Positions 26,609 through 34,642 of a stretch of 64,000 nucleotides of DNA are shown one piece after another; position 1 is the first letter of the stretch, and every line of letters starts with the position of its first letter. Below the pieces are notes generated by a model, which saw nothing but the letters and a program-made list of their open reading frames with translations, was not told the DNA's origin and searched no databases. Source of the stretch: an uncultured Dysgonomonas sp. (GTDB taxonomy: Bacteria; Bacteroidota; Bacteroidia; Bacteroidales; Dysgonomonadaceae). The DNA is taken from contig NZ_LT599032.1 of NCBI RefSeq assembly GCF_900079725.1, positions 2,663,518-2,727,517 of the forward strand, in the 5' to 3' direction. The translations under genes were made by a program, and so were the position numbers.

Positions 26609-28129
26609 TTACTCCCACTCGATAGTGGCGGGAGGTTTCGACGAAATATCATAAACAACACGGTTTACACCTTTTACCTTGTTGATGATCTCATTCGACA
26701 CCTTAGCCAGAAACTCGTATGGTAAATGTGCCCAATCGGCAGTCATGGCGTCTGTAGAAGTTACAGCGCGCAATGCCACTGTATTTTCGTAAGTGCGCTC
26801 ATCACCCATTACGCCTACCGATTTGATAGGAAGTAGAATTGCTCCGGCTTGCCACACTTTATCATAGAGCCCTTGTTCACGTAGCATACGGATAAATATA
26901 TCGTCGGCATTCTGTACTATTTCTACTTTCTCCGGAGTGATATCGCCCAATATACGGATGCCTAGTCCGGGACCCGGGAATGGATGGCGTTTTATGAGGT
27001 TTTCTTTCATACCCAATTCCAAGCCAACGCGGCGTACTTCATCTTTGAATAGCAGACGTAGAGGTTCTACCAGTTTCAGATTCATTTTCTCAGGCAGTCC
27101 TCCTACGTTATGGTGCGATTTGATGACATGGCCTGTGATAGAAAGCGACTCGATAATATCGGGGTAAATAGTTCCCTGTCCCAGCCATTTTATATCTTTC
27201 AGCTTATGTGCTTCTTCATCGAATACATCAATAAAGCCTTTGCCAATGATCTTACGTTTCTTTTCCGGATCGGTTACACCGGCAAGTTCTTTGTAGAATC
27301 GCTCTTTGGCATCTACACCTATTACATTCAGCCCGAGATGTTCATAATCTCTCAGTACATTTTCGAATTCGTTTTTGCGGAGCAAACCATGATCTACGAA
27401 TACACAAGTCAGGTTCTTTCCTATGGCCTTATTCAGCAGAACGGCTGTAACGGAAGAGTCTACACCCCCCGATAGGGCAAGGATAACCTTATCGTCACCA
27501 AGCGTTGTTTTTAGCTCCTCAACAGTGGAATCGATGAAAGAAGCAGGGCTCCATCCTCGTTTCGAATGGCATATGTTAAGGAAGTTGCTTAAAAGGCGTG
27601 TGCCGTCTGTAGTATGGTAAACTTCAGGATGAAACTGTACGGCCCACGTTTCCTCTCCCGCTATTTTATATGCTGCTGCTGACACATCAGCGGTACTGGC
27701 TACTATTTCGAAATTTTCGGGTACTACGGTGATAGAGTCTCCATGCGACATCCATACCTGAGTGCCTTCAGTTATTCCGTCAAATAAGGCAACGCCGGAC
27801 TTTATTTTTGTCAGATGCGCCCGTCCGTATTCACGGGAATCGCTTTTTTCAACTTTTCCTCCCGATGTATAGGCCAGATATTGTGCACCGTAACAAATAC
27901 CCAATACCGGATATTTACCTCTTATCTGGCTGATATCGGGCTTGAAGGCAGTAGCATCATTCACCGAAAAAGGACTTCCCGAGAGGATTACTCCTTTTAC
28001 AGTATTGTCATCGAAAGGGAACTTGTTGTAAGGGACAATTTCGCAGTAGGTATTTAATTCTCTGATTCTGCGACCAATCAATTGGGTGGTTTGTGACCCG
28101 AAATCGAGGATAATGATTTTCTCTTGCAT
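26609..28129 (-). CDS. guaA: GMP synthase (glutamine-hydrolysing)
   Basis: This 506-residue enzyme converts XMP to GMP. The class I glutamine amidotransferase domain is N-terminal, with [11 protein letters not shown] (Cys79) and QFHPEVYHT. The ATP-pyrophosphatase domain follows with [10 protein letters not shown] (about 218-227). The C-terminal dimerisation domain has [12 protein letters not shown] and ends KPPATIEWE, the universal GuaA terminus. The oxyanion strand reads SGSPFSV, not GGP, a common variant. The gene has its own promoter. Confidence 0.97.
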   Translation of the reverse strand: MQEKIIILDFGSQTTQLIGRRIRELNTYCEIVPYNKFPFDDNTVKGVILSGSPFSVNDATAFKPDISQIRGKYPVLGICYGAQYLAYTSGGKVEKSDSREYGRAHLTKIKSGVALFDGITEGTQVWMSHGDSITVVPENFEIVASTADVSAAAYKIAGEETWAVQFHPEVYHTTDGTRLLSNFLNICHSKRGWSPASFIDSTVEELKTTLGDDKVILALSGGVDSSVTAVLLNKAIGKNLTCVFVDHGLLRKNEFENVLRDYEHLGLNVIGVDAKERFYKELAGVTDPEKKRKIIGKGFIDVFDEEAHKLKDIKWLGQGTIYPDIIESLSITGHVIKSHHNVGGLPEKMNLKLVEPLRLLFKDEVRRVGLELGMKENLIKRHPFPGPGLGIRILGDITPEKVEIVQNADDIFIRMLREQGLYDKVWQAGAILLPIKSVGVMGDERTYENTVALRAVTSTDAMTADWAHLPYEFLAKVSNEIINKVKGVNRVVYDISSKPPATIEWE

Positions 28130-28166
28130 AAAAATAACAAGTATAAGTTATTGTTTTTAATGCGCA

Positions 28167-28174
28167 CAAAGATA
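28167..28174 (-). promoter_or_regulatory. -7 box TATCTTTG of guaA
   Basis: The minus strand reads TATCTTTG 37 nt upstream of the guaA ATG. Confidence 0.5.
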
Positions 28175-28304
28175 CATTATTTTTCTGATATTTTGTTTAT
28201 CGTTATATGTCATTTAACACGAATTTCTGTGGGTTATCCTATCATAAGTATTATAGGTTGTTTGTATTTGAGAAATAAAATTTAAGCAGGCACTTCTTCA
28301 TTCG

Positions 28305-28931
28305 TCATCGTCGTTCGCCACAGGGGGGAGTGAACTGAACCCACTTTACCGTTGGTGGACGTGTTATATGTGTATAGGGAAGTCTTCTTTCGAATAGGGC
28401 AAAACGCTGTTTTAAGGAATCAGTATTTGTTATTTTAAGCCCTGTGTATTTATTACGGTGATTATCATATACTTTATCAACTACATATTGCCAGTCTTTA
28501 TGTAATTTGTCGGGGAGGTAGAGGTCGATAAACAATGGCTTGTTATAATCCCTTTCTGTCCAGATGAAATAATAATAGCCCTTGTATGCATCACGGTCTG
28601 TGTTCTCGTTTCCTGCGAACACAAACGAGGTGTCGCGGGGATATTGCTCTATTGTTTCGGCAATTGTTCTTTTTATGCTGTCGGGCAATGTAAACATTAA
28701 TGTATGATATCCATCTTCTGAAATGTCGGGTTGAGTAAGTGTTATATTACAGAATCTGTCTATTTCGCTTATTCCGTTTACGTAAAAGATCCACGCTGTA
28801 TCAGGAGGCGAGGGATGGTTGAAACGATATTCTACTAGATACATTCTATTTACAGGTAGTTGCTGTATCTTGTCCTTCTTACAGGATATAAAGGCTACAA
28901 TTAAAGAAGCTAATAGCAATAGTTTCTTCAT
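28305..28931 (-). CDS. Lipoprotein of unknown function
   Basis: This is a 208-residue protein with an SPII signal (VAFISC, Cys17). The mature part begins KKDKIQQLPVNRMYLVEYRF and is rich in aromatic and acidic residues, with no recognised catalytic motif. It ends near PPCGERR. The nearest genes give no functional hint. It is a single gene facing a long intergenic region and has no consensus promoter visible. Confidence 0.65.
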   Translation of the reverse strand: MKKLLLLASLIVAFISCKKDKIQQLPVNRMYLVEYRFNHPSPPDTAWIFYVNGISEIDRFCNITLTQPDISEDGYHTLMFTLPDSIKRTIAETIEQYPRDTSFVFAGNENTDRDAYKGYYYFIWTERDYNKPLFIDLYLPDKLHKDWQYVVDKVYDNHRNKYTGLKITNTDSLKQRFALFERRLPYTHITRPPTVKWVQFTPPCGERR

Positions 28932-29019
28932 GGTAAAGTTATGTTTTGTTTTAATCAGTAGATAAAACTAACGTTTCTTTTCGATATATATAAACTTTAT
29001 AGAATATTTTTTGGCGGGA

Positions 29020-29129
29020 AGTTTATCTATGTATGTAGCTGTTAGCCTTTAGCTGATAGCTATTAGCTCTTTGATGTATTGACGGGCCCCTCAATCCCCC
29101 AAAGGGGGACTTACAGAGAGGATAAAAAG
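29020..29129 (+). repeat. Intergenic dispersed repeat, copy A
   Basis: About 110 nt that match, in inverted orientation, the region 36466-36576. Shared pieces include TTAGCCTTTAGC, GTATTGACGGGCCCCTC, a CCCC..GGGG hairpin and ACAGAGAGG. The central hairpin (CCCCCAAAGGGGG here) has changed sequence but kept pairing. Confidence 0.8.
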
Positions 29130-29178
29130 TGACAGATAGGGAATAGTGTAAAATGTGTCAAGTTTGTCAAGTTTTGTG

Positions 29179-29243
29179 CATAAGCTATTGGCTAACAGCT
29201 ATCAGCTAAAAGCTGATATATGTGTAACCTTTGTTACCTTTTG
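29179..29243 (+). repeat. Intergenic dispersed repeat, second module of copy A
   Basis: CTAACAGCTATCAGCTAAAA is shared with 36315-36340 (inverted). The last 30 nt (29213-29242) are identical, on the opposite strand, to 52469-52498. The module contains the hairpin GTAACCTTTGTTAC. Confidence 0.75.
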
Positions 29244-29629
29244 CGCTTAATGTCTTTGTGAGTTACTGTTCTCTTTGTTGGTGCGGACTTCCCTTTACGA
29301 AGAAACCCAAAAGTAACAATGGTAAATACTGTAAAAGTGTAACTTTTTTCGGTGGAAAGTGAAGAGTACACAGTTACAGGTAATAAGAATATAAAGGTTC
29401 TTATTGTGAACCAGTATCCTATCAGATTTTATACAAAAAGAATAAGACAGAGAATTTTTCTTAAAAAAAAATCTGTTCTTTTGTAACACTTCTTTTTTTC
29501 TTGCGTACATATAAATAAAGAAAGGTGTTTATGTCATATTTCGCACAATTGACTGTCTCGGTTATTCTCTCAGGAAGTCAATAAACAAGTAATATGAGTC
29601 CTAAATAGAAAAGGTAACAGGATTAGTAG
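29244..29629. other. Upstream region of the ECF-sigma operon
   Basis: About 390 nt, AT-rich. A short minus-strand frame here has homopolymer-rich, non-protein-like content. GGTAACA at 29614-29620 repeats the core of the dispersed elements. No TAnnTTTG match lies near the sigma gene, so its promoter could be an ECF-type sequence that it autoregulates. Confidence 0.35.
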
Positions 29630-30160
29630 ATGATAAGTTTCGACTCAGGTATAATCGAACAGTGCAGGAAAGGCGACCGCAGGGCGCAAATGCAGATGTA
29701 TACGACCTTTTACAAAAGGGTTTACAACACATGCTTTCGTGTACTCCGCGACTCTGCCGAGGCTGAAGATACGATGCAGGATGCTTTTCTCAAAGCCTTT
29801 TCAGGGTTGGATAGTTACAGCGATTCCGTTCCTTTCGAGGCATGGCTGGTACGGATAGCTATTAATGCATCCATAGACAAGCTGAGAAGAAGAAACATGG
29901 AGATGACAGAACTGCATGAAAATATGAATTATGATATTGCCGATACGGATGATAATGCCGATTGGGAGCAAATAATGGAAAAGGTAGGTCAGGTGAAATC
30001 AGCAATAGATAAATTGCCGGAATCGAGCCGTCTGATTATAAATTTATATCTGATAGAAGGTTATGACCATGAAGAGATCGCTGAAATACTAAGCATAGCG
30101 CCGGGTACAGCCCGCATACAATATATGAGAGCAAAACAAAGATTAATCGAACTTATCTGA
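29630..30160 (+). CDS. ECF-type RNA polymerase sigma factor
   Basis: This 176-residue sigma factor has region 2 at about 8-95 (YKRVYNTCFRVLRDSAEAED, MQDAFLKAFSGL, FEAWLVRIAINASIDKLRRR) and region 4 at about 115-172 (LPESSRLIINLYLIEGYDHE, EIAEILSIAPGTARIQYMRA). There is no extra C-terminal domain and no SusCD receptor gene nearby, so it is not of the FecI-type sugar-sensing set. Fourteen nt separate it from the next gene, a membrane-anchored protein that may control it. Two beta-solenoid proteins follow in the same direction. Confidence 0.92.
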   Translation: MISFDSGIIEQCRKGDRRAQMQMYTTFYKRVYNTCFRVLRDSAEAEDTMQDAFLKAFSGLDSYSDSVPFEAWLVRIAINASIDKLRRRNMEMTELHENMNYDIADTDDNADWEQIMEKVGQVKSAIDKLPESSRLIINLYLIEGYDHEEIAEILSIAPGTARIQYMRAKQRLIELI

Positions 30161-30161
30161 A

Positions 30162-30167
30162 AGGAGG
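30162..30167 (+). promoter_or_regulatory. Perfect Shine-Dalgarno AGGAGG
   Basis: AGGAGG stands 7 nt before the ATG at 30175. Canonical SD sites are rare in this window, as expected for Bacteroidetes, so this one fixes the start and may reflect special translation control of the regulator. Confidence 0.5.
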
Positions 30168-30174
30168 GCGAGAG

Positions 30175-30717
30175 ATGAAAAATAGAAAAGAATACATAGA
30201 AAAGAACAGAGAACTGTTTGACGATAAAGAACCATCGGCAGGTCATATGGAGCGATTCGAAGCATTGCTTAACAAGCAGGCAGATGTTCAAGAACCTGAA
30301 AAGAGACCAGCTAAAAGGCTGAAATTGATAAGCTTTATCTCTGTTGCCGCGTCTATTGCGATACTGATAGGAGTGGCCGTCAAATTCTATGCTCCACAAA
30401 GCATAGAAGTGGCTCCGCCGACTGAAAATTCCATTGCGACAGATGAATTCAAGGCGACAAACGATTATTACAATCAGCAGATGGAGGAGCAGATAGCAGA
30501 TATTATGTGCAAACTGGCCTATACCGATACCGAAAATCAGGCACAGCTGAGTCGTGATATAGAGAAGATAATGAGCAGTAATACTGCTTTTGTGGATGAG
30601 ATGTCGAAAAATGAAAATCAGGAAATGGCTATACGCTATCTGGTGAAACACTATAAAACAAACATTCAGAAACTTGAAAGTATAAATGAAAAATTAGGTA
30701 AATACACAAAATGCTAA
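30175..30717 (+). CDS. Membrane-anchored protein, putative anti-sigma factor
   Basis: This 180-residue protein has a charged cytoplasmic N-terminus (1-48), one transmembrane helix (about 51-69, ISFISVAASIAILIGVAVKF) and a helical, acidic extracytoplasmic part with a likely coiled coil (about 95-178). The topology and the place right after an ECF sigma gene fit an anti-sigma factor. The N-terminus has no clear zinc-binding ASD motif (HxxxCxxC), so a ZAS-type anti-sigma is excluded. Function by context only. Confidence 0.6.
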   Translation: MKNRKEYIEKNRELFDDKEPSAGHMERFEALLNKQADVQEPEKRPAKRLKLISFISVAASIAILIGVAVKFYAPQSIEVAPPTENSIATDEFKATNDYYNQQMEEQIADIMCKLAYTDTENQAQLSRDIEKIMSSNTAFVDEMSKNENQEMAIRYLVKHYKTNIQKLESINEKLGKYTKC

Positions 30718-30730
30718 AAATGGACACACG

Positions 30731-32065
30731 ATGAAGAAGAATATATTATTAATGACTTTATGCTGCCTGACACTCTTTCATGCATTTGCTATTGAAAGCA
30801 CAGGCAATCAGCCACAGGATTCCGCCAGAGTATTCAAAAAGAAATTGAATCTCAATCTGGATAAAGTATTGGATGGAATAGACATAGATTCGAGCCAGTT
30901 TATGGAATTGAATGGGCTCAACCTTAATTTAAACATGGACTCTATCACGGCATTGAATGACTTCAACATCAATATTAACACTGATTCTATCACTGCACTG
31001 GCAATGAATGCAGCAAAAGAAGGTATTAAGACAGCAAAATCGAGCCTTAGAAATCTCAACATTGACGGAAAAGATTATACTGCATACGCTTTTAGCTATA
31101 ATGGCAAAGGTCCTAAGCAGCGTGCAGAGGGGACTCCCGACCGGATAGAAAAAAAGAGTTTTTCGAATATATCAGAAATAGAATTCTTTCATAAATACGG
31201 AAATATAATTGTGAAGGAATCAAATTCCAGCCAGATAGATCTGGAAATACAATATTTCGATAAGAGAAATCAATCCGGCTCATGTAATATAACAACAAGC
31301 AACAGGCTTCTTTCCATCACTACTAATAATACCGGCAGAAGTAGTTCGAGACCTCAGATTAATTATATAATAACAGTCCCCAAAAATATATCCCTGAATA
31401 TTAATCTTGATTATGGGGATATGAAGATGGATAGGTTCAATGGAGGTCTTAATGCTAATCTTTCCTATAGTGATTTTTCGGCACAATCACTGGCTAAGGC
31501 TGCATCTGTAAAAGCAAGATATAGTGATGTGAAAATAGGGGATGCGCAGGATATTACATTGTCTGGTTCATACTCTGATTTCAAAATAGAGAAAGCCGCG
31601 AAGATTGAGTCATCAGGTAACTACAACGATTGTCGGTTCAGTAACATACAAACCCTTGTGATACCAAAATCCTCGTCATATGGTGATCTGAGAATAGGGA
31701 CTATTGGTAGCATGACAGGGCAGCTGATGTATGCAGATATAATCATAGATAATCTGCTGTCTGATATCGACATTCGCAGTTCTTATGGCGATGTCACGAT
31801 AAGGGGGATGTCGCCTAAAGTGAAAACGATAAATGTAAAAGGCAGTTATTGTGATGTTGCAATAGGACTCCCGCTGAATATGTCCGCAACATTTGATGCA
31901 AGCCTTATATACGGCGACCTCAATATTTCGAAAAAATATACTGTGAAATATACCGAATCTATTGAAAAAGGTAATAAGGTAACTAAGAAAGGCCAGATAG
32001 GAAATGGCAAACCTACTGCAACTATAATAGTATCTAATAACTATGCCGATATTGATATAAGGTAA
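30731..32065 (+). CDS. Exported beta-solenoid protein with Y-x-D repeats
   Basis: The 444-residue protein has a signal peptide (cleavage near HAFAIE). The first ~115 residues are helical, with Asn/Leu-rich repeats (LNLNMDSITALNDF, INTDSITAL). From about residue 145 a DUF4097-like beta-solenoid begins. Eleven copies of Y-[SGNAC]-D occur every 17-21 residues (Tyr at 228, 246, 264, 281, 298, 317, 334, 352, 373, 394, 438), each followed by a hydrophobic strand. It lies 13 nt after the putative anti-sigma gene. Expected periplasmic or outer-membrane location. No enzyme motif seen. Confidence 0.78.
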   Translation: MKKNILLMTLCCLTLFHAFAIESTGNQPQDSARVFKKKLNLNLDKVLDGIDIDSSQFMELNGLNLNLNMDSITALNDFNININTDSITALAMNAAKEGIKTAKSSLRNLNIDGKDYTAYAFSYNGKGPKQRAEGTPDRIEKKSFSNISEIEFFHKYGNIIVKESNSSQIDLEIQYFDKRNQSGSCNITTSNRLLSITTNNTGRSSSRPQINYIITVPKNISLNINLDYGDMKMDRFNGGLNANLSYSDFSAQSLAKAASVKARYSDVKIGDAQDITLSGSYSDFKIEKAAKIESSGNYNDCRFSNIQTLVIPKSSSYGDLRIGTIGSMTGQLMYADIIIDNLLSDIDIRSSYGDVTIRGMSPKVKTINVKGSYCDVAIGLPLNMSATFDASLIYGDLNISKKYTVKYTESIEKGNKVTKKGQIGNGKPTATIIVSNNYADIDIR

Positions 32066-32167
32066 TTGAAATAGAGTATTTAACGCAATGTTATTAAACC
32101 ATGACTAACTGTCGCGGTTTTAGATACGAAAGCAATAATTAATTAATGACGCGAAGAAGAGTCAAAT

Positions 32168-32184
32168 AGGTCTGCGACCTTAAA
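32168..32184 (+). repeat. Small hairpin AGGTCTGCGACCT
   Basis: A 13-nt hairpin (stem AGGTC/GACCT) just before the DUF2807 gene. The same sequence occurs inverted at 55502-55514. Confidence 0.4.
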
Positions 32185-32197
32185 AATAGAAAGAACT

Positions 32198-32899
32198 ATG
32201 AAAGTAAAAAGTATTATCCTGTTAGTAGTATGTTGTGTGATATCTTTAGGCATATCGGCACAAGTGGTAAAAGAGAAGAAACCGGTAAGCTCATTTAACA
32301 AGATTGCCGTAAGTGGAGGTATAGATATTTATTTTACCCAAAGCAACTCGCACTCATTGGAGATAGAGACTGATGCGGAGAACATGCCGAAAATTGAAAT
32401 AACAGTAAGTAATGGCAATCTCGAACTGAGACGGAAAGACGGCGAGCGCTTTAAAAGAAACTCCAGGATATACGCCTATGTTTCTGCCCCTGCATTAGAT
32501 GCGATAGCTATATCGGGAGGTTCCGATTTCAATGCAAAAGAATTGAATAATAAAGGAGCGTTGTCTATAGCAGCCTCAGGCGGTGCGGATATAGAAATAG
32601 ACAGGTTGAATGTAAATGAGGCAAATTTTGCTTTCTCCGGAGGTTCTGACTGTGATATCAAGGACTTAAGGGCTAAAAAACTCAAGATCGCAGCATCAGG
32701 CGGGAGCGATTCAAATATAAATATCGGCAGTGCCGACGAAGTAAGTCTTTCTGTTAGTGGCGGAGCTGATGTAGAACTATCAGGAAAGGCGAAGACCATC
32801 TCTGTTAGTTGCAGTGGCGGAGCCGATGTTGATATCAAAAAGCTGACATACGACACTATCAATGCTCACAAGTCGGGTGGAGGTAGTATAAGTAAGTAA
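32198..32899 (+). CDS. Head-GIN (DUF2807) beta-solenoid protein
   Basis: This 233-residue protein has a signal peptide (cleavage near GISAQ). The domain is DUF2807, the putative auto-transporter-adhesin head GIN domain: SSFNKIAVSGGIDIYFTQ followed by six regular turns. SGG[SA]D starts at residues 106, 127, 147, 167, 187 and 206, and a last SGGG lies at 226. The 20-residue spacing is nearly exact. No membrane anchor is seen, so it may be secreted or periplasmic. It is 132 nt after the Y-x-D solenoid and is probably in the same sigma-factor operon. The function of this domain family is unknown. Confidence 0.88.
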   Translation: MKVKSIILLVVCCVISLGISAQVVKEKKPVSSFNKIAVSGGIDIYFTQSNSHSLEIETDAENMPKIEITVSNGNLELRRKDGERFKRNSRIYAYVSAPALDAIAISGGSDFNAKELNNKGALSIAASGGADIEIDRLNVNEANFAFSGGSDCDIKDLRAKKLKIAASGGSDSNINIGSADEVSLSVSGGADVELSGKAKTISVSCSGGADVDIKKLTYDTINAHKSGGGSISK

Positions 32900-32915
32900 T
32901 AGATTTGTGATAAGA

Positions 32916-32955
32916 GTAAAGGTGTACTTTCGGGTACACCTTTACTGTCTTTTTC
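32916..32955. terminator. Bidirectional terminator, sigma operon / purE
   Basis: A 12-bp perfect stem GTAAAGGTGTAC/GTACACCTTTAC with a 6-nt loop precedes TGTCTTTTT between convergent genes. Confidence 0.88.
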
Positions 32956-32973
32956 TTCGGAAGAAATCGCTTT

Positions 32974-33480
32974 TTAATTCGTCTTGAACTTATACTGAAC
33001 TTTGGCTAAATCTTCATTAGCCTTTTCAATTTTACTTTTCAAGGTTTCTTTATAAGCGACCAGTTTCTTATGCAAGTCTTCATCTCCCGTAGCTATCATC
33101 TGCAGGGCAAGGATAGCCGCATTCTGGGAACCGTTGATTCCCACTGTGGCAACAGGTATTCCCGGAGGCATTTGCACGATAGCCAGCAATGCGTCCATTC
33201 CGTCCAGCGAAGCATCGATAGGCACTCCGATAACCGGAATAGATGTCATAGATGCTATAACACCCGGAAGATGGGCCGCCATACCGGCAGCTGCAATAAT
33301 TACTTTGATGCCGCGGTCGTGTGCTCCTTTAGTAAAAGCCTCTACGCGTTCGGGGGTCCGGTGTGCCGACAAAGCATTTATCTCGAATGGAATCTCCATT
33401 TCATCGAAGAACTTTGCAGCTTTTTCCATTACGGGAAGGTCAGATGTGCTCCCCATAATTATACTTACAATAGGTTTCAT
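32974..33480 (-). CDS. purE: N5-carboxyaminoimidazole ribonucleotide mutase
   Basis: This 168-residue PurE converts N5-CAIR to CAIR in purine synthesis. Seen are IIMGSTSDLPVM (8-19), the class I loop ALSAHRTPERV, IIAAAGMAAHLPGVIAS, and PPGIPVATVGINGSQNAAIL. It lies 4 nt after gcvH. No purK is in the window. Family length is normal. Confidence 0.96.
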   Translation of the reverse strand: MKPIVSIIMGSTSDLPVMEKAAKFFDEMEIPFEINALSAHRTPERVEAFTKGAHDRGIKVIIAAAGMAAHLPGVIASMTSIPVIGVPIDASLDGMDALLAIVQMPPGIPVATVGINGSQNAAILALQMIATGDEDLHKKLVAYKETLKSKIEKANEDLAKVQYKFKTN

Positions 33481-33484
33481 TTAA

Positions 33485-33865
33485 TTATTTACCAATTAGT
33501 TTTTTGTAATCTGCTGCCGAAAGCAAGCTGTCCAGCTGGGCGGCATCACTTACAGCAATTTTAATAATCCAGCCTTTTCCGTATGGATCTTCGTTAATCA
33601 ATTCAGGCTTGTCTTCCAGATCGGCATTTACTTCAAGCACCTCTCCGGATACAGGCATCAACAGGTCGGAAACGGTTTTTACAGCTTCTACGCTGCCGAA
33701 TACTCCGTCTTTGTCGATTGTTTCCCCTTCGGTAGTAACATCTACATAAACGATTTCACCCAGTTCGCTTTGAGCAAATTCTGTAATACCAACTACTGCT
33801 TTATCGCCTTCAACTTTGATCCACTCGTGATCTTTTGAATACTTCAGATTTTCAGGAAAATTCAT
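33485..33865 (-). CDS. gcvH: Glycine cleavage system H protein
   Basis: This 126-residue lipoyl carrier shuttles the aminomethyl group between the P and T proteins. Lys63 in VEAVKTVSD is the lipoylated residue. [20 protein letters not shown] and [10 protein letters not shown] are family signatures. gcvP and gcvT are not in the window, so this is a split locus. It is cotranscribed with purE, whose start is 4 nt downstream. The gap to the preceding PAP2-like gene is 24 nt. Confidence 0.96.
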   Translation of the reverse strand: MNFPENLKYSKDHEWIKVEGDKAVVGITEFAQSELGEIVYVDVTTEGETIDKDGVFGSVEAVKTVSDLLMPVSGEVLEVNADLEDKPELINEDPYGKGWIIKIAVSDAAQLDSLLSAADYKKLIGK

Positions 33866-33889
33866 AATCTATTTATTTTATATTATTAA

Positions 33890-34642
33890 TTATAAGTTAT
33901 TTATAAACATGATAACACCCCAATATGCCCCGATCAATACGCATAGGTAAGAAACAATAAGGCCAATTAAAAAGCCTGCATATACTTGTCCCGGAGTATG
34001 GCGCTGAAGCACCAATCGGGATACGCCCAAACACCCTGCTAAGATAAACAAAATGATGAACAAAATGAATGGATTCAGCCCTTTAACGTTGTAACAAACC
34101 GACAAAGTGCAACCGATCAGTCCTCCAATCCCCATCATATGTGCGCTGATCTTCCAGAATTTAGTAGTGATGGCAGCTATTACAATCAGAACAAGCGGGG
34201 CAGCCAGTACTCCGATAAACCATGCATATAATCCGGCCGATACGAAGTAATAAATCAGTAGGCAGTAAGAACAGAACGCTGCGACAAACGGGATTAACCT
34301 GTCATTCCTATTTTTCAGATCATAATCTTTTATCAGCCCTGCTTTTCTCAAAAAGAATATACTACTCGCCGGAATCACGCATGTAAGGAAAAATACGGGG
34401 GTGATAAACCGCATAAACTGCCCGGCAAAGATCAACCTGAAATCCGTATACAAAAACAAAAGTGAGACTCCATATATTCCCATAAAAAAGGGATGCAGGA
34501 TAATAGATATTATTCGGGCAGGAAGTGGCTCTTTTTCTTTTGGTGGTTCATATGAGAACGGCGATTTGCCGGAACCGGATTCATCCCCAATATTAGCGGG
34601 ATGGTTTCTTATCTCCAGCGCATTGTCTATTTCTTCTATCAT
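33890..34642 (-). CDS. PAP2-like membrane protein
   Basis: This 250-residue protein has a charged soluble N-terminus (about 1-45) and about six to seven membrane helices. C-terminal motifs are KNRNDRLIPF, KISAHMMGIGG and SRLVLQRHTPGQVYAG, which correspond to the three PAP2 phosphatase motifs KxxxxxxRP, PSGH and SRxxxxxHxxxD. The last Asp is Gln here, and the P of PSGH is absent. It is likely a lipid-phosphate or undecaprenyl-pyrophosphate-phosphatase relative of uncertain activity. Its ATG overlaps the rpoN stop by 4 nt, so the two are translationally coupled. Confidence 0.8.
   Translation of the reverse strand: MIEEIDNALEIRNHPANIGDESGSGKSPFSYEPPKEKEPLPARIISIILHPFFMGIYGVSLLFLYTDFRLIFAGQFMRFITPVFFLTCVIPASSIFFLRKAGLIKDYDLKNRNDRLIPFVAAFCSYCLLIYYFVSAGLYAWFIGVLAAPLVLIVIAAITTKFWKISAHMMGIGGLIGCTLSVCYNVKGLNPFILFIILFILAGCLGVSRLVLQRHTPGQVYAGFLIGLIVSYLCVLIGAYWGVIMFINNL

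Noticed and set aside
29295-29510. Minus-strand 71-residue reading frame
   Set aside because: Composed of Lys/Phe/Tyr-rich low-complexity text from an AT-rich spacer; no domain, promoter or neighbours that fit.
32500-32890. Regular ~60-nt spaced repeats as a possible CRISPR array
   Set aside because: They are in-frame 20-residue SGG[SA]D turns of the DUF2807 protein; the DNA repeats are imperfect and no cas gene is near.
33070-33564. Plus-strand 164-residue frame opposite purE and gcvH
   Set aside because: Antisense to two certain genes; Cys/His/Arg-rich text without domain likeness.
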